DNA of 64,000 nt. Origin: DAIPKP01 sp964539095. GTDB taxonomy: Bacteria; Synergistota; Synergistia; Synergistales; Aminiphilaceae. The stretch spans positions 1-64,000 of the forward strand of contig CAZIFL010000011.1 of NCBI GenBank assembly GCA_964539095.1. The letters run 5' to 3'. A program made the translations under genes and the position numbers. Below the pieces are notes generated by a model that was not told the DNA's origin, made no database searches, and was given only the letters and a program-made list of their open reading frames with translations. Positions 8,899 to 17,221 of the stretch are shown here, one piece after another; the stretch's first letter is position 1, and each line of letters opens with the position of its first letter.

Positions 8899-11800
8899 TC
8901 AAAACGCCAATCGCTCTCCTCGGGCGATGCGGAGGATCTCCTCCTCCGAGAGGGGGGAGCGGTCGGGGTGTGCCGAGAGGGAGAGGGGGATCATAATTTC
9001 CAGAGGGGGAGAGATGGTCTCTCCGGAGTGCACGTAAAAGTTCCCTTTCTGTAGCCGGGCCACATCCCCGTCGTAGAGCCCCCACTCCTGAAGCATCTTC
9101 TTGCTCTGCTCGATGGCCCGGGGTGCCTGGGCTCTTCCGAGAAACCAGGTTTGGAACTGCCCCAGGGCTTTGCAGTCGATATCCGTGGGGTTCTGGGAGG
9201 CCAGAAGAAGCCCGATGCCGTACTTGCGCCCCTGGGCGGCGAGACGGAGCAGGCTCTCCTTGCAGGCGCTGGTATGTACCGATGGGATATAGTCTCGGGC
9301 TTCGTCCAGCACAAAAAGCCCCCGGAGCCCCAGGGCGTTCTTCGGGGGGTACTGCTTGGCCCAGGAGAAGAGCGCCATGGCGAGGGTGTTGATAAAGTGC
9401 CGGGAGGATTCCAGCTCCCGGAGCCCCCAGAGGTTGATCACCGAGATCCGGGTTTTCTCCCCCCTTTCGAAGGTGTCTCCGTAGAGCACCTTGGGGGAGA
9501 GGGGATCCCCCTCCTGATGCAGCAGGGGGTCCGAGGTCCGGGCCGCGGCGAGAAGATCCCCCAGCTCCTGGCTGAGCTTGCGGTACTCCCGCATCCCTGC
9601 GCTGATCTCTTGCGGGGCCTCCTGAAGCAGCTTTGTCAGCTCTGCCAGAGTTTTCCCCTTTTTGCGCGCCAAAAGCCGCAGCGCCTCGGTGAGGAGGGCC
9701 CGCCCCTTCTGGGCATTTTTGGAGTTTCCCGAGAGAATCCGCTCGGCCAGGCTCTCCACTGCCATGGTGATGGCGGTATCCCTTCCGGAGGGGTCATCCT
9801 CCAGGGCTTCAAAATCCGGAAGAGGAGAGAGATGTAGCGGCCTCCCCCCAGTGTGCCCCGGTGTCCAGAGAAGCACCTCCACATTCTCTTCGAAGAGGGT
9901 TGCCTTGCGGTGCATCTCCTCCCCCCAGGAGGCAGGGGGTTCCTTCCAGCTCTGGCCGATCTGGGAGAGGTCGTTAGCGCTGTCGATGACGATGCTTGGA
10001 ATGCCGCAGAGGGCGGCCTCCTCCACCAGCCGTTTAATGAGCACCGTCTTCCCCGCCCCGCTCCCTGCGAGGATTACTCCGTGACGAGCAAAGGTCTGGG
10101 GAGGAAGGGTGATGGTCTCTCCCAGAAGCATCTCGGTTCCTAGTAGTACCTCCTCCTGCACCCCCCGAATGAGGAGAGGTTCCTCAGCGCCTTTGCCGGG
10201 AAAAGGGTGGGGGGGCTCCTCCGACGGTTTCTCCGGAGGCGCTTCGAGGGTTATCTCCTCTTTTTTTTCTTCCCTTCCTCCTCCTTCTTCCCTTTTCTCC
10301 TCTTCCTTCTCTTCGTCCCTTCCCGCTTCTTTCTCCTCTGCACCTGTTCCGGGGGGAGCGATCTCCTCAAAAAGTTCACAAAATTCCGGAGGAGAAGACT
10401 GCTGACTCTCCCCGGTAGCGTCGATCTTCCGGAAAGGCTCCTCCCCTGATGCACCCGGAGGAGAAGGGCTCTTTTGAGAAGGGGGGGGGATCTCCCGGGT
10501 TACGGTGAGGCTCTCTTCCTCTCTGCTGAACCAGCGGGTTATCCGGGAGAGAAGTCCCTCCTCCCGAGGCCTCTCCGGAGGAGAAGGGGGGGCAAGCTCG
10601 AATGTGGCATCTTTGGAGGTGGCTCTTGGAGAAACCTGCGGAAGCTCTTGAAAGTCTTTCTGCTCCTGCCCCTGATCCCGTCCCTGCCTCTGCTCCTGAC
10701 CCCGTCCCTGATCCCGTCTCTCCCCCTGATTCTGCTCCTGTCTCTGCTCGCGTCCCTGGCGATCTTCCTCTTCTCCTGCTCCTTCGCAATTTTCAGGCTC
10801 CCCGGAGAGTTCGGATGCCGTGGGTTCGGGCGTTCCCGAAGGTGCGGTAAGGCGGATGATCCAGGGAAAGGCGATCTGCATGCAGGAAAGTTGGCAGACA
10901 AGCCGGCGTTTGCGAACCCACTCGGAGAAGTAGGGATCTTTCTCCTCGAACATCTTCTTGAGGGCTCCCAGTACGAGGATCTCCTGCTCCGTCACGGGAG
11001 CGAAGCGCCCCCCCGCCTTCTGAAAGGCCCGGTTCTGCCTTTTGGTCTGCTCCCCCGAATCCACCGGGGGGAGGGTGCGGAAGACCGTGAGCCGCCGGAA
11101 GGAGAGTTCCTTTTCTATTCCCGAGGCGGTGAGCGCCTTGGCGAGTCGCGAGCGGTAGGCGTTGTGGTTGTTCTTCTGGATGACCCGGAAGCAGTAGTGC
11201 TGCTCCCGGTCTCCCTCGGAGCGGAAGATAAGGCGGATTCGGCCGTGAAGGGGGTCCGAGGGAAGGGTTCCCACGGGGTCGAGTTCGATATCCATATTCC
11301 TTTGCAACGGGGTCTCGGTGAGCAGAAGACGGGCCCCCAGGCGGAGAAGCTCTCCGAGTTGGTCCTCCTGATCCTCTTCAAGATACTCCCCTGGGTTGAC
11401 GCTCCTTTCCAACTCTGCAAAACGTTGATCCAGAGCGGAAAATTTCGGGGGGACGGGAGGTGCGGAAGGCATGGAAGGTTCCGCAGCTTCTCCGGACGTT
11501 TCTGCAGAAGGAGAGCCCCCCAGAGACTCTCTCTCCGAGAGCGCCTCAGAAGAGGTCTCCTGAGAAGAGAACTCTTCTGCGGGCTCCGGGGCCGAATCCT
11601 CCAGAAAGGAGGTCAACTCGAAAATCGTATCCTCCTGAAGACACCGCAGCCGGTGATTCTGGCAGATCTGCAGAATCTCCCGGGGGGTGTAGAGATCTTC
11701 GATGTTCTGGAAGGCCTCTGGGGCGAAGGGCCATGTGGCATAGGGAGGGGTAAAGCCGTGCATCTCGAAGGCCGGGGCCATGCGTCGGGCCATGATGCTA

Positions 11801-12822
11801 CGGGCCATCTCTCCCGAGGGGACGGTGTTCAGGGTGAAGGATTCGGAAAAGCGATCCATAAGCGAGCTGAGGGCGTAGTCTCGAAGCGTGTAAAAGCTCT
11901 CTTCTAAGCAGGAGAGCACCACCAGGGTGCGGCAGGTCTGATCCTGAAGAGCCGCAAGCCCCGAGGCGAGGTTGAGAATAATCCCCTTGGCCTTGCGCTC
12001 CTCCTCGGAAAACTCCTCCGAAGAGGTCTTTTGCGAGTAGAGAGCACCCTGGGCGACGATGGCATCGATCTGATCCAGACAGAGAAGAGTGCTCCCCCGG
12101 AGCGAGAGAATCCAGGAGAGCCCCCGGAGAATCTCCCGAGGGTCCTGCTCTCTCTCGCCGATCCCCAGAAGGGCGAGTTTTTCCTCTTCCAGCGTCTCTC
12201 CCAGAAGCCAGGTGTACCCCACGTTGGAGAGGTCGAAGTTCTCTGTTCCCAGGGCAAAGAAGGCCCGGAGCACATTCTGATAGTGCCCTACCTCGGCCCG
12301 GAATTTTTTATGAAGCCCCCCGAGGATTTCCTTGGCGAGATCCGGAAAGTCTTCGGTGGCACATCTCTGCAGCTTTGTATGCAAACTGTCCTCCTTAGAG
12401 GAGATATGCTGCAGTATATGCTCCAGCACGCTGTCGAGCTGCATATCCCCCCCGGAAGAGCCTCGGATATCCTTATGGAGCGATTCGAGATATCCGAGAA
12501 GCACCGTGGGCCAGAAGCGGGTGACATCGGTCATGTCAACCAGAATAAAGGTCGCCTCGGCATGTGTGGTCCCCGGAGCAGCTTCGCCGAGGGCATGGCG
12601 TAGCGTTCCCAGAAGATGGGTCTTTCCCGCTCCTCCCGGCCCCCGTACTAGGCGGCTTCGGGAGGAGTTGCCCAACGCTTCCAGTTCGAAGAGCAGGCTC
12701 TCCCGTACCGGAGCGTGCAGCTCCACCACCGAATAGGGGTTGCTCTCCCACACATCGTCCAGCCGGTGGGCGTAATCAAGATCTGCCGAGCGGAGTACCT
12801 TGGATTCTATGGAAATGTTCAT
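8899..12822 (-). CDS. Two-ATPase fusion: N-terminal AAA/STAND-like ATPase and C-terminal HerA-like ATPase
   Basis: A 1307-residue protein with two separate P-loop modules. The first has Walker A RGPGGAGKTHLL at about residues 60-71 and a Walker B TLLCLDQIDAI near 245-255, like ORC/STAND-type AAA ATPases. The second has GSGAGKTVLIKR near 918-929, Walker B LFVLDEARDY near 1170 and sensor-like ASQNPTDID, matching HerA/FtsK-type DNA translocases. Between them lie a middle domain and a long Gln/Arg/Glu- and Glu/Lys-rich linker (about 690-900). The ATG at 12822 has AAGGAGG 9 bp upstream; the ATG at 12831 directly abuts it. A small winged-helix-like gene precedes it at 21 bp. I do not recognise the system; DNA translocation or defence is inferred. 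Confidence 0.75.
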   Translation of the reverse strand: MNISIESKVLRSADLDYAHRLDDVWESNPYSVVELHAPVRESLLFELEALGNSSRSRLVRGPGGAGKTHLLGTLRHALGEAAPGTTHAEATFILVDMTDVTRFWPTVLLGYLESLHKDIRGSSGGDMQLDSVLEHILQHISSKEDSLHTKLQRCATEDFPDLAKEILGGLHKKFRAEVGHYQNVLRAFFALGTENFDLSNVGYTWLLGETLEEEKLALLGIGEREQDPREILRGLSWILSLRGSTLLCLDQIDAIVAQGALYSQKTSSEEFSEEERKAKGIILNLASGLAALQDQTCRTLVVLSCLEESFYTLRDYALSSLMDRFSESFTLNTVPSGEMARSIMARRMAPAFEMHGFTPPYATWPFAPEAFQNIEDLYTPREILQICQNHRLRCLQEDTIFELTSFLEDSAPEPAEEFSSQETSSEALSERESLGGSPSAETSGEAAEPSMPSAPPVPPKFSALDQRFAELERSVNPGEYLEEDQEDQLGELLRLGARLLLTETPLQRNMDIELDPVGTLPSDPLHGRIRLIFRSEGDREQHYCFRVIQKNNHNAYRSRLAKALTASGIEKELSFRRLTVFRTLPPVDSGEQTKRQNRAFQKAGGRFAPVTEQEILVLGALKKMFEEKDPYFSEWVRKRRLVCQLSCMQIAFPWIIRLTAPSGTPEPTASELSGEPENCEGAGEEEDRQGREQRQEQNQGERRDQGRGQEQRQGRDQGQEQKDFQELPQVSPRATSKDATFELAPPSPPERPREEGLLSRITRWFSREEESLTVTREIPPPSQKSPSPPGASGEEPFRKIDATGESQQSSPPEFCELFEEIAPPGTGAEEKEAGRDEEKEEEKREEGGGREEKKEEITLEAPPEKPSEEPPHPFPGKGAEEPLLIRGVQEEVLLGTEMLLGETITLPPQTFARHGVILAGSGAGKTVLIKRLVEEAALCGIPSIVIDSANDLSQIGQSWKEPPASWGEEMHRKATLFEENVEVLLWTPGHTGGRPLHLSPLPDFEALEDDPSGRDTAITMAVESLAERILSGNSKNAQKGRALLTEALRLLARKKGKTLAELTKLLQEAPQEISAGMREYRKLSQELGDLLAAARTSDPLLHQEGDPLSPKVLYGDTFERGEKTRISVINLWGLRELESSRHFINTLAMALFSWAKQYPPKNALGLRGLFVLDEARDYIPSVHTSACKESLLRLAAQGRKYGIGLLLASQNPTDIDCKALGQFQTWFLGRAQAPRAIEQSKKMLQEWGLYDGDVARLQKGNFYVHSGETISPPLEIMIPLSLSAHPDRSPLSEEEILRIARGERLAF

Positions 12823-12843
12823 TCCGTACATCCTCCTTGGGGG

Positions 12844-13581
12844 CTAGGAGAGGCGCAGCACATGCCGGGAGATACTCCCGATGTGCAGAGCCGCTACGTC
12901 ATCTTCCCGGGTGCGGGAGAGGGGATCCTGGTATGTCATGAGAAGCACTCTCCCCTTCTGCTGCAGAGAGAGAAGAATGCCATCCAGATCGCTCCGGGAG
13001 AGTTCCCTGAGGCGTGGACGAAGATCCCGCAGAAAAACACGATCTGTCCCCTGTTCCTGCATGACCTTCCGGCAGAGGGCGAGAAGGGCCTCTTCCTGAG
13101 GGGTGAGCGATTCTCTGGAGGAAGATGGAGGGTTTTCGCAGGGTTCTTTTTTGGGAGACTGCTCTCGGAAAGATTCGGGTTCCCCAGGTTGCGAGTCTTG
13201 TGGGGGCTCTTGCGGGAGTTTCTGGGATGGATCTTTCGGAGGGGCTAGAAACTCCGCCAGAGTAAGGGTTCCTTCGTGAACGCGATGCTGTAGCTGGGTC
13301 AGCAGGGCCTCGGCAAGAAGTGCGCACTCCTTCGAGGGATTTCCCTTTTCTGCCATGATAGGGAGGGTGAGATGTTCCGAAAGCCAATCCCAGGCGTGGT
13401 CGGTGAGGTAGATGCACTGCGAGCGTCCCACCTTCTCGATGCGGATGAGATCCATCTCCAGCAGGGGGCGCCGATCCAGAGGTTTGATCTCCGGACGTGT
13501 CTTGCTGATCGGTACCCCCTCTCCCAGGAAAAAGAGGCCATAAAGAAAAAGCACCTGCCGCGGCTTAAGCGAAATATTCAT
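12844..13581 (-). CDS. Winged-helix-like partner protein of the AAA-HerA ATPase
   Basis: A 245-residue protein I do not recognise as a named family. Residues 1-95 look like a winged-helix domain (hydrophobic helices, then LEMDLIRIEKVGRSQCIYLTD), a Pro/Glu/Ser-rich linker spans about 108-155, and the C-terminus (about 160-245) resembles a second winged helix (FLRDLRPRLRELSRSDLDGILLSLQQKGRVLLM). DNA binding is a reasonable inference. The ATG at 13581 has AGGAGG at 7 bp. It sits between the repeat element at 13636-13921 and the two-ATPase gene, 21 bp upstream of the latter, so the two genes are almost certainly one operon. Confidence 0.65.
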   Translation of the reverse strand: MNISLKPRQVLFLYGLFFLGEGVPISKTRPEIKPLDRRPLLEMDLIRIEKVGRSQCIYLTDHAWDWLSEHLTLPIMAEKGNPSKECALLAEALLTQLQHRVHEGTLTLAEFLAPPKDPSQKLPQEPPQDSQPGEPESFREQSPKKEPCENPPSSSRESLTPQEEALLALCRKVMQEQGTDRVFLRDLRPRLRELSRSDLDGILLSLQQKGRVLLMTYQDPLSRTREDDVAALHIGSISRHVLRLS

Positions 13582-13635
13582 GTTCTTCCCTCCTCGGGGG
13601 CACGTTCCCGTCCCCCTTCTGTGCTTTGTGCTTTC

Positions 13636-13921
13636 TAGAGCGGTTCTGGTTGTCATGTGACACTATGTTAACAGGAGAGCTGGAGCTTGTGTGTCCCCGG
13701 CAGCGAGCATAGTGGTCGGCGAGTGCAGCTTTGCGTCGCGGAGGCCCGGTACCGGCACAGGACGTGCCGGTAAGCCCCAGCCGCGCCATGGACGGCGCGC
13801 CTGGGGCGACGGGCCGGAGCAGCAAAGCAAGGGAGCGGTTCGACCAGTCGAGAGCAGAGGGGACACACAAGCGGAGGCTCCGTGAAACAGCACGTGACAC
13901 ATTATTTGTGAAACCGCTCTA
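13636..13921 (-). repeat. Structured ~290-bp repeat element, copy 2
   Basis: A complete copy read leftward. Its outer ends are TAGAGCGGTT and AACCGCTCTA (10 perfect pairs), followed inward by ATGTGTCAC/GTGTCACAT (8 of 9 pairs), then GGAGC/GCTCT and the 14-bp stem GCTTGTGTGTCCCC/GGGGACACACAAGC (minus-strand reading; plus positions 13859-13872 and 13685-13698). The interior carries GCTTTGC/GCAAAGC, GCCCCAG/CTGGGGC and ACCGGCAC/GTGCCGGT hairpins. The core matches copy 3, but the outermost stems have different sequence. Its first three bases on the minus strand are the TAG stop codon of ogt. Confidence 0.88.
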
Positions 13922-14416
13922 TCTCTTCAGAGTGTGGCGTTTTTCGTGTTCCAGAAGCCACTCTTTGATATCAAGTCCTCCGCCAAACCCCGTGAGCGAT
14001 CCGTCTTTACCGATCACCCGATGACAGGGAACTAGGAGAGCCAGCGGGTTTTTGTTGTTTGCCCCTCCGACAGCGCGGAGCGCCCGGGGGTTGCCTATGG
14101 CAACGGCTATCTCCTGGTAGGATCGGGTCTCTCCGTAGGGGATCTCTTGAAGAGCCTGCCATACCTGCACCTGAAAGGGAGTTCCCTGAAGATGCAGCGG
14201 GACGGTAAAGCTGCGTCTCGTCCCCTGGAAGTACTCCTCAAGTTCGCGAAGGCAGCGCTGCAGCAGTGGCGAAAGAGGGGGCTCCGAGGGGGGAGCTTCT
14301 CTGGAGGAACGGAAATGTAGCTCCCGGAGTGCTCCTCCCTGCTCCACTATCTCCAGCACTCCCACGGGGGAGGCAAAAAGTGCTCGGAATATGGAAACGC
14401 CAGAACTATCACGCAT
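13919..14416 (-). CDS. ogt: Methylated-DNA--protein-cysteine methyltransferase
   Basis: A 165-residue DNA-repair protein that removes O6-alkyl groups from guanine in a suicide reaction. The catalytic motif LVPCHRVIG is present (Cys131), with the preceding GNPRALRAVGGANNKNP and the GTPFQVQVWQAL helix typical of Ogt. The ATG at 14416 has AAAGGGG 9 bp upstream and gives the normal family length; longer readings lack support. A weak promoter (TTGGTT, 18 bp, TATAGT) lies just upstream. The stop codon TAG coincides with the first bases of repeat copy 2, and the winged-helix/AAA-HerA genes follow in the same direction. Confidence 0.92.
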   Translation of the reverse strand: MRDSSGVSIFRALFASPVGVLEIVEQGGALRELHFRSSREAPPSEPPLSPLLQRCLRELEEYFQGTRRSFTVPLHLQGTPFQVQVWQALQEIPYGETRSYQEIAVAIGNPRALRAVGGANNKNPLALLVPCHRVIGKDGSLTGFGGGLDIKEWLLEHEKRHTLKR

Positions 14417-14564
14417 ACGGCACAACCCCTTTCTCTTGTCACGCACATTCCTGTAGACTATAACATGAAGCTTTTGGGAGAACCAAGAAATCTTTGCCGT
14501 ATCCTCAAGAGAGCATATCTGGTACCATGAGATCATGCATACTGTATGGAAAGAGGTGCGTACT

Positions 14565-15005
14565 ATGAAATATGTAGGTGTGGTAGAAGCCATATGTAGC
14601 AGTGCCCAGCGGCAGGAACCCAAGTCCCCCCTCCCTCATGGGGTTTTTGAGAAGGATCGGGGGCTGGTGGGGGATTCCCATTATGACATGAAAGAGCGCC
14701 AGATAAGTCTTCTGCGGCGGGAGGATATTCAGGAGGCGGAGAAGGAGGCGGGGTTCTCCTTCCCCTTTGGAAGTCTTGCGGAGAATCTGGTGATTCGAAA
14801 TCTCCCGGAGGAGCTGCCTGTGGGAACGCTCCTTGCCTTCTCGGGGGGTGTGGTGCTTCGGGTGGTGGAGAAGGGAAAACGCCCCGGTGAGCCCCACAGC
14901 TACGATTACAAGGGGTGGTGCCTTCTCCCTGTGAAGGGGTATTTTCTGGAGGTTCTTGAAGGGGGAACCATGCTTCCGGGGGAGGAGGTAGCGTGTGCCA
15001 TGTAG
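14565..15005 (+). CDS. MOSC-domain protein
   Basis: A 146-residue single-domain protein of the MOSC type (GVFEKDRGLVGDSHYD; FGSLAENLVIRNL; LPVGTLL). MOSC domains bind sulfur or molybdenum-cofactor species and occur in Moco sulfurases and stand-alone proteins beside Moco genes; no Moco genes are nearby here. The ATG at 14565 follows GAGGTG at 6 bp. It is divergent from ogt across a 148-bp gap. Confidence 0.72.
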   Translation: MKYVGVVEAICSSAQRQEPKSPLPHGVFEKDRGLVGDSHYDMKERQISLLRREDIQEAEKEAGFSFPFGSLAENLVIRNLPEELPVGTLLAFSGGVVLRVVEKGKRPGEPHSYDYKGWCLLPVKGYFLEVLEGGTMLPGEEVACAM

Positions 15006-15073
15006 CGGTGGGCGCCTCTTCGTGGTTGCCCCCTACGGATGTGATGAAAATATTTTTTACTGGTGACAAATAA

Positions 15074-15102
15074 TTGACCTTATCCGTAGCATGTGGTTAG
15101 AT
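15074..15102 (+). promoter_or_regulatory. Putative promoter for the B3/B4-MFS-EamA operon
   Basis: TTGACC and TTAGAT are separated by 17 bp, about 78 bp upstream of the ATG at 15180, in the gap after the MOSC gene. Confidence 0.45.
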
Positions 15103-15179
15103 GAGACGAGGTTTGCTACTTCTTCAATATGTTCAGTTTCTTCAGCGTGTTCCGTTTGTTGAGAAAGAGGAGGGATACC

Positions 15180-15893
15180 ATGTATGTTGGTGTGGGAGAG
15201 GAAATTTTTGCACGTTTTCCCGGCTATCGCCGGGTGATGCTGCTCTGTGAGGGGATGGATAATGCTTCGGAGAGTCCCTTTCTGACGGAGCTTCTGCGCT
15301 CTTGGGAGAAAAAGATTCGGGAGGACCCCTTTCTGGAGAGCTACAAGGAGCATCCTTCCATAGCGGCGTGGCAGGAGGCTTTCCGCGCTCTGGAGGTGAA
15401 CCCCAACAAATACCCCCCTTCCGTGGCGAATCTTGTGAAGCGGGTGCGGTCGGGAAAGGATCTCCCCTTTATCAACCCCCTGGTCTGCCTCTTTAACATC
15501 ATAAGCATGAAATACCTTATTCCCTGCGGCGGGGATGACCTTCGCAATGTTCAGGAGGGTGTCCTGCTCTGCCTGGCCTCGGGAGAGGAGCGGTACGTCC
15601 CCCTGGGGCAGCCCGATATGACGGAGTACCCCGATCCTGGGGAGGTGGTGCTCAAGGATGTGCAGAGCGGAGAGATCTTCTGCCGCAAGTGGTGCTGGAA
15701 GAACGGAGAGCGGAGCAAGATAGATACCGATTCTTCCCGGGTGGCGATCAATCTGGACTGCATGCCTCCCGTGGAGCTGTCTACGGTGCAGAGCGCCGGG
15801 GAGGAGTTGGCAGGGTTGATTCGCGAACAGTGCGGGGGCTCCGTGGGGGTGCATCTCCTTACGCCGGAATCTCCCCGAGTTGCGATATGGTGA
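15180..15893 (+). CDS. B3/B4 tRNA-binding-domain protein
   Basis: A 237-residue stand-alone B3/B4 domain, the fold used for editing in the phenylalanyl-tRNA synthetase beta chain (NPNKYPPSVANLVKRVRSGKDLPFINPLVCLFNIISM; GEVVLKDVQSGEIFCRKWCWKNGERSKID). Stand-alone members are thought to hydrolyse mischarged tRNA or to bind amino acids. The ATG at 15180 has GGAGG 6 bp upstream; an earlier in-frame ATG at 15129 lacks a site. It heads a rightward set with an MFS and an EamA transporter. Confidence 0.82.
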   Translation: MYVGVGEEIFARFPGYRRVMLLCEGMDNASESPFLTELLRSWEKKIREDPFLESYKEHPSIAAWQEAFRALEVNPNKYPPSVANLVKRVRSGKDLPFINPLVCLFNIISMKYLIPCGGDDLRNVQEGVLLCLASGEERYVPLGQPDMTEYPDPGEVVLKDVQSGEIFCRKWCWKNGERSKIDTDSSRVAINLDCMPPVELSTVQSAGEELAGLIREQCGGSVGVHLLTPESPRVAIW

Positions 15894-15931
15894 AAGTTTT
15901 TTAATAAGAGAAGGGGAGCGTGAACGGAAGT

Positions 15932-17221
15932 ATGCAGAATCTTGAGAGAGATCTCAAAAAAGCCTTGAACTACCGGTGGGTGGTTTGGGGAGTCATGGTG
16001 CTTGCCTACATTGTGGTGTTCTTTCATCGTCTTGCGGCGGGGGTGGTTCGGGAGGATCTGGTGCGGGATTTCGGCCTCAGCGCCTCCGCCTTCGGATCTC
16101 TGGCCTCCATGTACTTCTACGCCTACATGATCATGCAGATCCCTGTGGGGATGCTGGCGGATACCTTGGGGGCCCGGATTACCGTTTTTGCCGGTACGCT
16201 TCTGGCGGGGGTGGGATCTGTGGTCTTCGGCATGGCCTCCTCGGTGCCCATGCTCTTTCTGGGGCGTTTTCTGGTGGGTATCGGGGTCTCCACGGTGTTC
16301 GTCTCGATTATTAAAATCCTCTCTCAGTGGTACCGCAATCGGGAGTTCGCCTCCATGTCGGGGCTCACAGCGCTTATCGGGAGCTTCGGAGGGGTGCTTG
16401 CCCAGCTTCCCCTGGCCTTTCTGGTGGCCCGGTTTTCCTGGCGGAGTACCTTCATGGGCATCGGGGGTATCAGCCTTTTTCTGGCGGTGCTCTGCTATCT
16501 CTTTATCCGCAACACGCCGCAGGATATGGGGTTCCCTCCGGTGAACGAGGCCCAACAGGGAAGAGCCCCCGCCCCCTCTCCGGGGCTTATGAAGGCCCTT
16601 GGGGAAGTGCTTATCTGCCGGCATATCTGGTTTGCCTTTCTTCTCTGCGGCTGCAGTGCCGCGGCCTTTCTTGCCCTCTCCGGGGCCTGGGGAATCTCCT
16701 ATCTCCGGGATGTTTTCGGATTCGATGCCCGGGAGGCTTCCAAGGTGGTTTCCTGGTGTGTTTTCGGGGGCATGGGGGGAACCCTCTCGGTGGGGTGTCT
16801 TTCGGATCGCCTGGGGCGACGGAAGCTCCCCATGATACTTCTCTGTCTGATCTATCTCGCCACCTGGATTCCCCTGGTTTTTGGCGATGCAGAGATGATT
16901 CCCCGGTGGGTTCTTGGGCCTCTTTTCTTCGTGCTGGGTTTTTCCGCCAGCTCCTTTATTCTGGGATGGGCCATCACCAAAGAGGTCAGCTCCCCCGCCT
17001 ATACGGGGATTGCGGTGGCGGTGGTAAACTCCGGAACCTTTCTTGTCACCGCCCTGCTTACCACGGGGATGGGGAGCCTTCTCGACCTCTACGCCCACCT
17101 TCCCGTGGAGGTGCAGTACCAGCGGGCCTTTATGCTCTGTCTGGGGTGCGCTCTTCTCGCACTGGGTGGGGGTTCTCTTCTCCCCGAAACCTGGTGCCGT
17201 AATGTGGAGCCTCGCCGGTGA
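15932..17221 (+). CDS. MFS transporter (12 helices)
   Basis: A 429-residue major-facilitator transporter with two six-helix halves and the loop 2-3 signature region GMLADTLGARIT and its repeat GCLSDRLGRRKLP. The general type resembles organic-acid/sugar-phosphate antiporters; the substrate is unknown. The start is uncertain: ATG at 15932 (AGGGGAG 13 bp upstream) or GTG at 15920 (1-2 bp from the site). The TGA stop overlaps the GTG of the next transporter gene by 4 bp. Confidence 0.82.
   Translation: MQNLERDLKKALNYRWVVWGVMVLAYIVVFFHRLAAGVVREDLVRDFGLSASAFGSLASMYFYAYMIMQIPVGMLADTLGARITVFAGTLLAGVGSVVFGMASSVPMLFLGRFLVGIGVSTVFVSIIKILSQWYRNREFASMSGLTALIGSFGGVLAQLPLAFLVARFSWRSTFMGIGGISLFLAVLCYLFIRNTPQDMGFPPVNEAQQGRAPAPSPGLMKALGEVLICRHIWFAFLLCGCSAAAFLALSGAWGISYLRDVFGFDAREASKVVSWCVFGGMGGTLSVGCLSDRLGRRKLPMILLCLIYLATWIPLVFGDAEMIPRWVLGPLFFVLGFSASSFILGWAITKEVSSPAYTGIAVAVVNSGTFLVTALLTTGMGSLLDLYAHLPVEVQYQRAFMLCLGCALLALGGGSLLPETWCRNVEPRR

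Noticed and set aside
13830..13850. GGTTCGACC in the repeat element as a possible tRNA T-loop
   Set aside because: No acceptor, D or anticodon arms can be built around it; the sequence belongs to an inner stem of the element.
13636..13921. Intact insertion sequence or transposase at the repeat copies
   Set aside because: The copies are about 290 bp with no coding frame for a transposase; at most they are non-autonomous.
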